NCBI RefSeq assembly: GCF_900069005.2
Contig: NZ_LN831279.1
Location: 1,723,747-1,787,746 of the forward strand
Direction of reading: 5' to 3'
From: Paenibacillus sp. GM2
GTDB lineage: Bacteria > Bacillota > Bacilli > Paenibacillales > Paenibacillaceae
DNA length: 64,000 bases
The notes beneath the pieces were generated by a model. It ran no database searches, was not told where the DNA came from, and saw only the letters and a program-made list of their open reading frames with translations. The translations under genes were made by a program, and so were the position numbers. This document shows, in pieces, positions 1-7,930 of the stretch (position 1 is its first letter; each line of letters starts with the position of its first letter).

Positions 1-1389
1 ATCGTCATCATCATGAATATCTTCGTGCTGATCTGGTTAAATATTCAGCAATTGAAATTGAATGGTCCTCTGTTGCATAGTGAAGATAATTCGGCGGTGT
101 CCTTTGTTCGTTCCTTTGCAGGCCAGATCAGGGTATCCCCCTCCGGAATTTCCATGACCGACCAAGGAAAGGCTGAATTGCAGAATAAGCAAGCTTGGCT
201 TCAAGTGCTGGACGAGGACGGCAAGGTTCTCTATGGCTACGATGTTCCTGAAAAAGCAAAAACAAAATATACGCCTATGGATATCATCCAAACCTATAAA
301 TATGTGGAGGAGGAGACTTTATCCACCGTTTTTATTGGCGAAAAGGCGGGGGCTGATTACCGTTACAGCTATCTGATCGGCACCAAAGACCGTAATTTAC
401 AACGGTATGTGCTAACTTACGATTATAGAGTAATCGGACGGACCATTAGGCTTGGCATCTTAGTCGTCATTGCGGTTGACGGATTTGTTGCGCTTTGCAT
501 CGCCTATATTTTCAGCAAAAGGCTGACTCGGCCGCTTCACGCCTTGATTAACGGGATCAAACAGCTGGCTCACAAGAACTATCATGTGTATTATGAGTCA
601 AAAGGTGTATACAAAGAAGTATTTCATAACATCAATGTATTGTCCCAGAATCTGCAAGCAGGCGAGCAGGAAAGAAAGAAGCTGGATCAGATGAAGGAAG
701 AGTGGATCGGAAATATTTCGCATGATATTAAGACCCCTCTTGCTTCCATTCAAGGTTATGCGGAAATGATGAAGGACAAGGATTATCAATTTTCGATCGA
801 AGAAATGAGAGAATACGCGGAGATTATTGAAAGCAAGTCCTTGTATTTGCGGGATGTAATCGAGGATTTGAATTTATCGACCCGTTTGAAAAATAAAAAA
901 ATGATGCTTAACAAAAAAAATGTCAATATTGTTGGCCTGGTCCGGAACATTGTGATCGATACGCTGAATGATGCCCGATATGCCAACCGAAACATTGATT
1001 TTCATTGCAGCAACGAGGTGATCAATATCGATGTTGATGGAATTCTGATCCGCAGAGCGGTTAGCAATCTGATTTACAATGCGATTGTCCATAATGATGA
1101 ACAGGTGGCGATCCAGGTCGGGGTTAAGAAAAGCGGTCTCGATGTCTGGATTTGTGTCCAAGACAATGGCAAAGGCATCCGGGAGGATGAACTGGAGCGG
1201 ATCTTTGACCGATATTATCGCGGAACGAACACAGGGGAGCTGCATAAGGGTTCGGGGCTTGGCATGGCCATCACCCATGATATTGTCAAGGCACATGGGG
1301 GAGACGTTAGCGTTACAAGCGAGCTCCATCAGGGTACACGAATTGAAATTCGACTGCCTATATTTTTCAAAGAGGAACGAAATAGCTGA
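1..1389 (+). CDS. Two-component sensor histidine kinase, 5' end outside window
   Basis: Membrane sensor kinase that would phosphorylate a response regulator lying upstream of the window. The frame is open to base 1, so the true start and first transmembrane helix are probably missing; the first internal ATG is at 13. Counting from that ATG, an extracellular sensor segment is followed by a membrane helix near 148-170, a HAMP linker, a HisKA domain with the phospho-acceptor His237 in SHDIKTPLAS, and an HATPase domain with N box near 352, DNGKGI and GSGLGMAI. The input signal cannot be told from sequence. A strong terminator follows directly, so this is the last gene of its operon. Confidence 0.9.
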   Translation: MVIIMNIFVLIWLNIQQLKLNGPLLHSEDNSAVSFVRSFAGQIRVSPSGISMTDQGKAELQNKQAWLQVLDEDGKVLYGYDVPEKAKTKYTPMDIIQTYKYVEEETLSTVFIGEKAGADYRYSYLIGTKDRNLQRYVLTYDYRVIGRTIRLGILVVIAVDGFVALCIAYIFSKRLTRPLHALINGIKQLAHKNYHVYYESKGVYKEVFHNINVLSQNLQAGEQERKKLDQMKEEWIGNISHDIKTPLASIQGYAEMMKDKDYQFSIEEMREYAEIIESKSLYLRDVIEDLNLSTRLKNKKMMLNKKNVNIVGLVRNIVIDTLNDARYANRNIDFHCSNEVINIDVDGILIRRAVSNLIYNAIVHNDEQVAIQVGVKKSGLDVWICVQDNGKGIREDELERIFDRYYRGTNTGELHKGSGLGMAITHDIVKAHGGDVSVTSELHQGTRIEIRLPIFFKEERNS

Positions 1390-1395
1390 AAATGT

Positions 1396-1424
1396 AATCC
1401 CCCTCCAGAGCGGAGGGGGATTTT
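1396..1424 (+). terminator. Rho-independent terminator
   Basis: Perfect 11-bp stem (AATCCCCCTCC with GGAGGGGGATT) with a 5-nt loop and a short T tract, 6 bp after the kinase stop codon. It lies between convergent genes and may serve both. Confidence 0.85.
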
Positions 1425-1437
1425 GCATACGGTCGTA

Positions 1438-2472
1438 TCATTCAATCTCCGGATTAGCGAGCAAAATGTCCTCTGCGACTTCGCGAAGGTAGGGAAGAAA
1501 ATCGCTGACTGCTTTGGCTCGCTGTTGAATGTCCTCCCATGAGCGGATGCCAAGATCGGCTGCCATATCATGAAAGGACGGCGTGTACAGGGCATGAAGC
1601 TCCGGGGCATCCGCAGCAAGAATTTTGTGGCATCTGGCGAAGGTCGCCATCATCCAGAAGACGGCTTCGCGGTGATAGCCTGATCGTATCAGCTCCCGGC
1701 TTCCGTCAATGACGATCGGCCTTGCTGCTGCCGTAATGTCGGAGCTGAAGAAGAACGGTGTGCTTGCAACGGCGGACGCTGCATCGAAGGTACCGGCCAG
1801 TTCATTTAAATGCAATTCGACACGCTGGGGACTGAGATTCTCGCATCCGAGCAGCTTCAGCAGGTGCTGATAGTCATCCGCTCGTCTGTATGCCTGAAGA
1901 ACTTGCTTCGTAGCGAGATAGCGTTTTCGAACCGTTGGATTGCGCAGCGCGGCGACAAGGAGGAGGTGAGTGGTTATTCCCGTCGGGAAAAGCCATGATG
2001 TAACCAGATCATGCCACGGTGCGGAAGGATTTATGGAGCCCAGCCCCATCTCGATCGACTGCAGCACATTTTCACAGCGACGGCGTACCCATGCCCGTTC
2101 TGCAAAATGGCGCGATACCTCGCGTTGTACAGCACGCAGATCTCCCGTAGGGTCATCCAGGATCGTGTCCGTCCGTAATCCGCTGGCCAGATGATAGGAT
2201 GTCAGAACGTTCTTGGCTGATGAAAGCTGAGGCCAGGAGATATAGGAGATCTCGATCAGCGCGCCGCAATGGATTCGTTTTCCCGGTTTAAGGGGCAGGT
2301 CTTTCCGGTCCAGTACGACCATGACATCGATATCAGAAGCGGCAGGCAGCTCCTCCTCCTCCGGCAGTTCTATCGTTGAGCCGCTGAAGTACGCCCCCAT
2401 ATACCCTGCTTCCTGGCTGGCGCGGCTGGTCACCCAGTGGACGGCGGCAGCACGTGCATCCTTAACCTTCAT
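1438..2472 (-). CDS. Nucleotidyltransferase-fold protein, function unknown
   Basis: Protein of 344 residues with an N-terminal polymerase-beta-type nucleotidyltransferase signature: Gly31-Ser32 followed by Asp47-x-Asp49 in a hydrophobic strand (DIDVMVVLD). The remainder is helical and matches nothing I can name. This arrangement occurs in aminoglycoside and lincosamide nucleotidyltransferase-like proteins and in toxin-antitoxin NTases, so transfer of a nucleotide to a small molecule or protein is possible but unproven. The ATG start has a GGGGAGG ribosome site 5-6 bp upstream. Convergent with the sensor kinase, and divergent from an APH-type kinase gene. Confidence 0.6.
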   Translation of the reverse strand: MKVKDARAAAVHWVTSRASQEAGYMGAYFSGSTIELPEEEELPAASDIDVMVVLDRKDLPLKPGKRIHCGALIEISYISWPQLSSAKNVLTSYHLASGLRTDTILDDPTGDLRAVQREVSRHFAERAWVRRRCENVLQSIEMGLGSINPSAPWHDLVTSWLFPTGITTHLLLVAALRNPTVRKRYLATKQVLQAYRRADDYQHLLKLLGCENLSPQRVELHLNELAGTFDAASAVASTPFFFSSDITAAARPIVIDGSRELIRSGYHREAVFWMMATFARCHKILAADAPELHALYTPSFHDMAADLGIRSWEDIQQRAKAVSDFLPYLREVAEDILLANPEIE

Positions 2473-2725
2473 GGCATCCTCCCCAAGGCTTCCTTTTTGT
2501 TTTGCTCTTCGGCCTGTTGAATTAGTCCCATAAGTAGAAGTTCTGCAGACAGAAGATCGGACTATTTGAGATTTATATTGTCTAAAATATACAGCTTGGA
2601 TATGCTTATTTCAAGAACCAAGCCCTGCTCATCCCAATTCGGACATAATAGCCCGGACTTAGACTTTAGTTGTCTTTTGATAGTGGGAGCCAGGGACGTA
2701 TAATCTATCAAGGGAGTTGAACCAG

Positions 2726-3733
2726 ATGACTACGGAAATATTCTTCTCCTCTCCGAAGCTGGGAGAGATCACTGACGAGCTGTTGCAACGAGTGCTGCAT
2801 CGCTTTAATCTGGGTGAACTGATCTCATTTGCGCCTACCTCGAAGGGAGTTGGTCAACAGACCCTATTCCTGCAATCCTCCACAGGCGAGTATGTGCTGA
2901 AGGGAAATCCGCTTTATCCGGGCCAATTCATCGAGGAGAAATATTATATTGAGCATTTGCGCAGCATGACATCCTTACCGGTTCCGCTGGTCTATATCGT
3001 GGATGAAGCAGAGGACATCCTTGGCTGGTCATACGCCATCATGTCCAGGCTATCCGGCGTGCATTTAAGCGATCCTGCAACTTATGCCGGACTCAGTGAG
3101 ACCGAACGGGATCAAGTTGCCTCTTTACTGGCCGATACACTCGCCCAAATGCAGTGCTGGAAGGCTGACAGTTTCGGAGAATACAAGCCGTTGGAGGGGA
3201 GCATCGCTGAATTTCCGGAAGGATACACCTCCTGGCTTTATAAGCGGATCAGGTATTGGCTTAGTGATGCCGGGAATTACTCCATGGTTACTGCTCAGGA
3301 TCTGGCGTGGATGGAGGATGTACTTAGAGCTTCCGAGCAGGCATTTAATGAGCTTTCTGCCCCGACTTTTGTCATGGGGGATTATAAATTGGATAATTTG
3401 CTCTTCCAGCGTCAAGGTGATGCATGGAGCTTAAGCGGGATATTCGACTTTACTACTGGCTATTTCGGTGATGGCTTGGCCGATGTAAGCCGGATCATGA
3501 ATATGTATCTGGACCGTGGGGAAAGAGAGGTGGCAACCCGGTTTATTCGGAAATATTATCTTCAGACCCCATCCAAATCCGGGTTTGCCGAACGATTTCG
3601 GGTACATATGCTGCATCAGCGGGTCTTGGATTGGGGCTGTGCTTACGCCATTAACGAGGTAACCTGGGACAGAGAGCTATCCTTCTCAGCCTGGGTCTCG
3701 CCGTTTATTGAACTACCCGAAGTGAAAGGTTAA
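2726..3733 (+). CDS. APH-family phosphotransferase (small-molecule kinase)
   Basis: Protein-kinase-like fold of the aminoglycoside/choline/homoserine kinase family, 335 residues. It has an N-lobe with an ATP-binding Lys region, the catalytic loop MGDYKLDN around Asp219 and Asn224, and the metal-binding Asp241 in FDFTTGYFGD followed by GLADVSR. The Brenner motif normally reads HGD; here His is replaced by Met217, which is uncommon but tolerated in some uncharacterised members. ATG at 2726 is chosen over an in-frame TTG at 2717 because AGGGAG sits 9 bp before it. The substrate is unknown; antibiotic, sugar and macrolide kinases share this fold. Confidence 0.75.
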   Translation: MTTEIFFSSPKLGEITDELLQRVLHRFNLGELISFAPTSKGVGQQTLFLQSSTGEYVLKGNPLYPGQFIEEKYYIEHLRSMTSLPVPLVYIVDEAEDILGWSYAIMSRLSGVHLSDPATYAGLSETERDQVASLLADTLAQMQCWKADSFGEYKPLEGSIAEFPEGYTSWLYKRIRYWLSDAGNYSMVTAQDLAWMEDVLRASEQAFNELSAPTFVMGDYKLDNLLFQRQGDAWSLSGIFDFTTGYFGDGLADVSRIMNMYLDRGEREVATRFIRKYYLQTPSKSGFAERFRVHMLHQRVLDWGCAYAINEVTWDRELSFSAWVSPFIELPEVKG

Positions 3734-3915
3734 TAGGTAGAATGGGCGCATGAAAAAAACGGAAAATGCAAGTATAATGGGGTTTATATTGTATTCATGT
3801 GATAAATGATTAATAATATTAATATAACTTATATTCAGATGTTTTCTATTAATTAATGACATTAATCATGCTGTTTTTACAGCGTTTTTGGTTTTATGAC
3901 AACTTATGGAGCCCA

Positions 3916-3957
3916 AAATAAAGGAGCTTTCGGCCCTATGCGAAAGCACCTTTATTT
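3916..3957. terminator. Bidirectional terminator
   Basis: 17-bp stem with one A:A mismatch and an 8-nt loop, flanked by A-rich sequence on one side and T-rich on the other. It lies between the convergent phosphotransferase and YbaK genes. The upstream stretch 3740-3900 is AT-rich with no recognisable gene. Confidence 0.85.
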
Positions 3958-3968
3958 ACAGTCCTTTT

Positions 3969-4448
3969 CTATGTTATAGAGATGACGGTTCCATCCACAA
4001 TTTCTGTTAAAATTTGCGGTGTGAGCCTGAATACGGCGTTAGGCGTTCCAGCTGCTGCCCAAATTTCTTCGTATTGCAGTAGATCTTCATCTATAAAGGT
4101 CTTGATCGGGGAATGATGCCCAACAGGGGGAATCCCACCGATGGCGTAGCCGGTATGCTCAAGCACGAAGTCTGCATCTGCCTTCTCCAGCTTCTCCCCA
4201 AGATAAGCTCTAATCGTCTTTTCATTAACCCGATTGGTCCCGCTAGCAATCACTAGGATCGGCTGCTGCGATTGTTTACCTTTAAATATTAAAGACTTGG
4301 CGATTTGGCTGACTCTGCAACCGATGGTACGGGCAGCCTCATCCGAGGTGCGGGTGGAGTCCTGCAGCTCAATAACCTGTAGCTCGTGCCCGAAGTCTCG
4401 TAGAATGTTTTGTACCTTTTCCGCGCTTTTTTTCAATGGGGCTGACAT
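3969..4448 (-). CDS. YbaK/EbsC-family aminoacyl-tRNA deacylase
   Basis: Single-domain trans-editing protein of 159 residues. The family hydrolyses mischarged aminoacyl-tRNAs such as Cys-tRNA(Pro) or Ala-tRNA(Pro) in the cytoplasm. Seen here: the compact YbaK fold with KSLIFKG (conserved Lys), NEKTIRAYLGE, and the family signature GYAIGGIPPVGH. The length is typical. It has a good ribosome site (GGGAGGAGCGAAT). It is divergently transcribed from an XRE-cupin regulator, and the 121-bp intergenic region between them contains a 14-bp palindrome, so the regulator may control both. Exact amino-acid specificity cannot be read from sequence. Confidence 0.9.
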   Translation of the reverse strand: MSAPLKKSAEKVQNILRDFGHELQVIELQDSTRTSDEAARTIGCRVSQIAKSLIFKGKQSQQPILVIASGTNRVNEKTIRAYLGEKLEKADADFVLEHTGYAIGGIPPVGHHSPIKTFIDEDLLQYEEIWAAAGTPNAVFRLTPQILTEIVDGTVISIT

Positions 4449-4536
4449 CTTATTCGCTCCTCCCTGGAATCATTATTGCGACATTATAGTAGATGGAAAT
4501 CTTATGAAATAGATTGTATAATATATTATATATAAA

Positions 4537-4550
4537 TTCAATATATTGAA
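4537..4550. promoter_or_regulatory. Candidate operator: 14-bp perfect palindrome
   Basis: TTCAATATATTGAA is perfectly palindromic and lies 20 bp before the XRE-cupin start, in the divergent promoter region with ybaK. It is adjacent to TATAAT-like sequence at 4516-4530. Autoregulation by the neighbouring HTH protein is inference. Confidence 0.5.
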
Positions 4551-4569
4551 CAAAATTCGGGAGGATGGT

Positions 4570-5124
4570 ATGAAGGATTTCAACCAAATTATTGGCAACA
4601 ACCTGCAGCATATCAGAAAGCAAAAAAATATGAGCCTGGACAGAGCAGCTGAGCTTACCGGCGTAAGCAAGGGGATGCTGGCGCAAATCGAGAAGGGGGC
4701 GTCCAACCCGACGGTATCGACGTTATGGAAGATCGCAACGGGGTTAAATGTGTCTTTTTCTTATTTTATGGAGGAAGAGGAGCAGGAGATTGAGCATATC
4801 GCTCTGAAGGATATTAAACCGATCATGGAAAATGACGGAAAAATGCAAGTGTATCCGCTATTTCCCTATGACCAGAATCGCAGGTTTGAGGTGTTCACCA
4901 TCGATCTGGAGGCGGGCTGGAACCATATTTCAGAGCCACACAACGAAGGGACAGAGGAGTACATCATTGTTACCGAAGGGGAGATGGAAGTGTGCATTGG
5001 GGATTCGACCTATAGGCTGTCTACCGGAGACGCCATAAGATATTTGGCCGACAAGCCCCATTGCTACAGGAACGTCACCGACGTGAGGGTTCGCTTCCAG
5101 CACATTATCTTTTATTTTAAATAA
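4570..5124 (+). CDS. XRE-family transcriptional regulator with C-terminal cupin
   Basis: Regulator of 184 residues. An N-terminal lambda-repressor-type HTH (about residues 8-65: LTGVSKGMLAQIEKGASNPT) is joined to a C-terminal cupin barrel (about 105-180) with the EEYIIVTEGEMEV and GDAIRYLADKPHCY strands. This SutR/PuuR-like architecture usually senses a small ligand, often an amino-acid or polyamine metabolite. ATG at 4570 is used because GGGAGG lies 5 bp upstream; an in-frame TTG at 4546 has no ribosome site and overlaps the palindrome. Divergent from ybaK, so control of ybaK and of itself is plausible. Confidence 0.88.
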   Translation: MKDFNQIIGNNLQHIRKQKNMSLDRAAELTGVSKGMLAQIEKGASNPTVSTLWKIATGLNVSFSYFMEEEEQEIEHIALKDIKPIMENDGKMQVYPLFPYDQNRRFEVFTIDLEAGWNHISEPHNEGTEEYIIVTEGEMEVCIGDSTYRLSTGDAIRYLADKPHCYRNVTDVRVRFQHIIFYFK

Positions 5125-5139
5125 GAAGGGCGGGCGGCC

Positions 5140-6096
5140 TTAGTGCTCTTGTCTCAGCTTCAATCTGCCAAGATCCGGCTGAATATTGTTCATCGCTTTT
5201 TTCTTCGTCTCATCCAAGACATGGGTATAGATTTGCGTGGTTGAAATATCCTCATGTCCAAGCAACTCCTGCACGGTACGCAGATCAGCTCCACTGCGCA
5301 GTAAATCCGTAGCAAAAGAGTGCCTCAGCTTATGCGCGGACAGCTTCATCCCTTGAAGCTCCGGAAATTCGTCTTGAAGTGCTGTGAAGGTCTTCTCCGC
5401 CACCGTTTGCACCATACGCTTACTAATCCGCCGTCCAAATTGGGATATGAACATGGCATATTGATCTTTTTTATTTTTCGGTTCGATCCGTTCGCTCAAG
5501 TAATGCTGCAGCAGCTCGTTCATTTCGGCAGGGAGGGGAATGTAACGCCATTTCTCCCCTTTACCGAGTACACCAAGCTCGGCTCGTTCTTTATTAAAAT
5601 CATGGATATCAAGCCGGACGATCTCGCTGACCCGCAAGCCTGCGTAGGCCATCAGCGCTACGATCGTGATATCTCGGACAACATACTTGCTGTCAATCAG
5701 CTGAAGACAAGCATCGAGGAACGGCTTCTCTAAATAGGTAGGCTTCCGATTTTTATCTACTTTTGCTCTTTCAATATTCAAAGCCGGATTGTAGTTTGTC
5801 ATTTGGAATTTAACCAGTACTTTATAGAAGAGTCGGATCGCCGATTGGCATCGGTTTCGATATCTTGCTCCCGCTCCAGCCTCCCGGACGAGGGTCAGGT
5901 GATTCATCACATCAAAATCCGATACCTCGGCAACCTTTTTTCCCTCCAGGTTATGAAGAAAATGCATCACATCGAAGAGATAAGCTTTTTGCGTCTCCTT
6001 GGAATATTCGCGGTCTTTCATATAAATCGAAAATAGCTGTAATTCGCGTTCATATTGCTCGGCAATCGCTGTGTTGTTCATCAGAATCGCATCCAT
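5140..6096 (-). CDS. Tyrosine recombinase (XerC/XerD/phage-integrase family)
   Basis: 318-residue site-specific recombinase that would cut and rejoin DNA through a 3'-phosphotyrosine. It has an N-terminal SAM-like core-binding domain (about 10-100) and a catalytic domain with the full set: Arg155 (AGLRVSE), a Lys in the beta-hairpin near 179, His255-x-x-Arg258 (HKLRHSF), His281 (LLGHEDI) and nucleophile Tyr290 (TQIYTH). Length and sequence fit Xer-type rather than large phage integrases, and no excisionase or phage genes adjoin it. The ATG at 6096 has a poor ribosome site; ATG at 6081 is an alternative. A 28-bp inverted repeat lies 20 bp upstream. Confidence 0.88.
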   Translation of the reverse strand: MDAILMNNTAIAEQYERELQLFSIYMKDREYSKETQKAYLFDVMHFLHNLEGKKVAEVSDFDVMNHLTLVREAGAGARYRNRCQSAIRLFYKVLVKFQMTNYNPALNIERAKVDKNRKPTYLEKPFLDACLQLIDSKYVVRDITIVALMAYAGLRVSEIVRLDIHDFNKERAELGVLGKGEKWRYIPLPAEMNELLQHYLSERIEPKNKKDQYAMFISQFGRRISKRMVQTVAEKTFTALQDEFPELQGMKLSAHKLRHSFATDLLRSGADLRTVQELLGHEDISTTQIYTHVLDETKKKAMNNIQPDLGRLKLRQEH

Positions 6097-6115
6097 TTCA
6101 TCGTTTAAAAGAGAA

Positions 6116-6143
6116 ATTGCATTAAATCTACATTTAATGCAAT
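6116..6143. repeat. 28-bp inverted repeat with Xer-site layout upstream of recombinase gene
   Basis: Two perfectly complementary 11-bp arms (ATTGCATTAAA and TTTAATGCAAT) surround a 6-bp centre (TCTACA). This 11-6-11 layout equals that of dif-type Xer sites. It also sits where an operator would repress the recombinase gene. Function is inference. Confidence 0.5.
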
Positions 6144-6220
6144 TTATATTATAGCAGAAATCCGCTTGAAATGGGCATGGAAAGCTGAGATCGACTCTGT
6201 TTTCTCCCTAAGCTATCTTT

Positions 6221-7111
6221 TTATCTTTGATAGATTACAGTAGTGAACATGCCGCCAGTCGGGTCGGTAAAGTTGTTGGCTACATGATGGGGGATATGAC
6301 AGTGGAAGGGCCAGATTCCCGGATTGTTGGCGGTAAATTCGATATCGAAGGTTTCGCCCGAGGCGACCGGAATCGTGTTCTTGGTGAGTCGATTACAGGG
6401 TGCTATTGTATTGCCATCGGAAGCGCTGATGATAAACTGATGACCATGCAGATGCATCGGATGGGCGTTCATGCCCACATTAGCAAGTCGCAGCTTGACC
6501 TGATCTCCAGAGGCTACCGGAAGCGGCGAAGTATAGGGATAACAGCGTCCATTGATTGTAAAGAAGTTAAACATATCGCTAATGGGGTCCAGTGAATAGC
6601 TTCCTGGCCGTACGATTCCTTTATCCAGCCCATTAGCATGAAATTCATGCAGCATCATGAAATAATCTGGTCCTGCGGGTGATTGGGTGGGCTCCAAAAT
6701 GATCAATCCGCCGCTTAATCCCATCATTTCCTGACGAACCGTCTGATAATGAGCATGGTACATATGAGTTCCTGGCGGGTTGACGATCCGGAAGCGGTAA
6801 TCAAAATAACAACCAGGCTCGATGCGAGGCGAAGGCTCCACTTCGGGGACTCCATCCATGACATTGGGAATATCCAGCCCATGCCAATGCACACTCGTGG
6901 CAACGGGAAGGCGGTTGTACACCCGTATGTTCACCCAATCACCCGGACAGACCAGAATCGTTGGCCCAGGTGTAGTTCCGTTATACCCCCATGCCTGGAG
7001 AAATACCCCCGGTAATATTTCTTGCTGTACCGGTTCGGCAATCAGCTCAAAGTGCTTAATGCCATCTAGCAGCTGATAGGGTAGATTCGGTACATTGGGC
7101 GTAATGACCAT
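6221..7111 (-). CDS. Two-domain multicopper oxidase
   Basis: 296-residue copper oxidase built from two cupredoxin domains. All four copper motifs are visible: HWHG and HMYHAH in the N-terminal domain, HPMHLHGH and HCHIPHH in the C-terminal domain, together able to form a type 1 site and a trinuclear cluster. The residue after the T1 His region is not the usual axial Met at the expected spacing. There is no signal peptide or Tat motif, unlike most bacterial laccases, so it is predicted cytoplasmic. It starts at ATG with GGGAGG 6 bp upstream. Substrate (phenol, metal ion or other) unknown. Monocistronic. Confidence 0.88.
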   Translation of the reverse strand: MVITPNVPNLPYQLLDGIKHFELIAEPVQQEILPGVFLQAWGYNGTTPGPTILVCPGDWVNIRVYNRLPVATSVHWHGLDIPNVMDGVPEVEPSPRIEPGCYFDYRFRIVNPPGTHMYHAHYQTVRQEMMGLSGGLIILEPTQSPAGPDYFMMLHEFHANGLDKGIVRPGSYSLDPISDMFNFFTINGRCYPYTSPLPVASGDQVKLRLANVGMNAHPMHLHGHQFIISASDGNTIAPCNRLTKNTIPVASGETFDIEFTANNPGIWPFHCHIPHHVANNFTDPTGGMFTTVIYQR

Positions 7112-7466
7112 TTTTTAACCTCCCAAACTTAAAATCTCTACTAATACATATATGTAATATAAATCTGCGCCATTTTGCTTCTTAAATGTTCGGCTATGGA
7201 GAAGGTAAGGAAAGCTTTATTGGCTGCCTTACTAATATTTATTTTCTTCATATTATATATAGAAGCAATGTTTACGCAGCTAGCTGTTCTGACTTTGTTT
7301 TTTTATGATTTCTGTATAAAAATAAAATTTACACTTGAACTTTTTCATGAAAAAATGTATATTGGTCTATGCAAATTAGTTATACAGTTTAATTATTAAT
7401 TGTTTATTAATTTAGCAATTAACTTTCCAATAATGAAATGATTCTATTGGATAAGGAGGGACTTGG
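7112..7466. other. AT-rich intergenic promoter region
   Basis: 355 bp between divergent genes without a convincing gene. A 74-codon open frame here (7175-7399) has no ribosome site and low-complexity hydrophobic content, so I do not call it. The region holds the promoters of the oxidase and of the MarR operon. Confidence 0.6.
7396..7422. promoter_or_regulatory. Candidate MarR operator
   Basis: TTAATTG and CAATTAA form an inverted repeat with a 13-bp spacer, 45 bp before the MarR start codon. This is a typical position and base composition for MarR autorepression, inferred only. Confidence 0.4.
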
Positions 7467-7898
7467 TTGGCCATAGATCAAGAAATTTTGGAAGTATCCA
7501 ACATGTTCAGACTACTCATGAAAAAAGCATCCCAGGATTGGAATCGCGGAGCCTGCAAAATGAATCTCACGTTTCCTCAATTTCAAATTCTGTACAGCTT
7601 GAACAGCCGTGGATCTCTTAAGGTATCTGAATTGGCCGATACTCTGAATCTGACCTCTGCAGCCATTACTGGCTTGACCGATAAATTGTGCAGTCAGAAT
7701 TACGCAGAGAGGGAGAGGGCTACGGATGACAGAAGGGTAGTCTATGTCTCTATTACGGAAGAAGGTGTTAATGCTATCGATGCGGTCAAAGAGACCTATC
7801 GAGCCATGATCGAGAGATTGTTCGATCAATTATCCAAAGAGGATATTCAGCATTTAAGGCGGATCTTCGCCCAGATGCTGGTTAATATAGATAACTAA
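7467..7898 (+). CDS. MarR-family transcriptional regulator
   Basis: 143-residue winged-helix dimer. The DNA-binding core is SELADTLNLTSAAITGLTDK followed by a wing with ERERATDDRRVVYVSITEEG, the conserved DxR motif of MarR proteins. A TTG start is chosen because AAGGAGGG lies 6 bp upstream and no ATG fits. The gene is 32 bp upstream of an EmrB/QacA-type efflux pump, the usual repressor-pump pairing, so it probably represses the pump until a toxic ligand binds. Confidence 0.9.
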   Translation: MAIDQEILEVSNMFRLLMKKASQDWNRGACKMNLTFPQFQILYSLNSRGSLKVSELADTLNLTSAAITGLTDKLCSQNYAERERATDDRRVVYVSITEEGVNAIDAVKETYRAMIERLFDQLSKEDIQHLRRIFAQMLVNIDN

Positions 7899-7930
7899 CT
7901 TAAACAAACCGAGGTGGAAAAGAAAGTCAT

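Noticed and set aside
3740..3900. AT-rich stretch with ATTAAT repeats as an origin or attachment site
   Set aside because: Only imperfect short repeats are present, with no DnaA boxes, flanking direct repeats or integrase target gene.
5140..6096. Recombinase gene as evidence for a prophage or integrative element
   Set aside because: Flanking genes are ordinary chromosomal genes, with no phage, conjugation or excisionase genes and no tRNA target nearby.
7175..7399. 74-codon hydrophobic open frame upstream of the MarR gene
   Set aside because: No ribosome site, very AT-rich low-complexity composition, and it lies in the expected promoter region.
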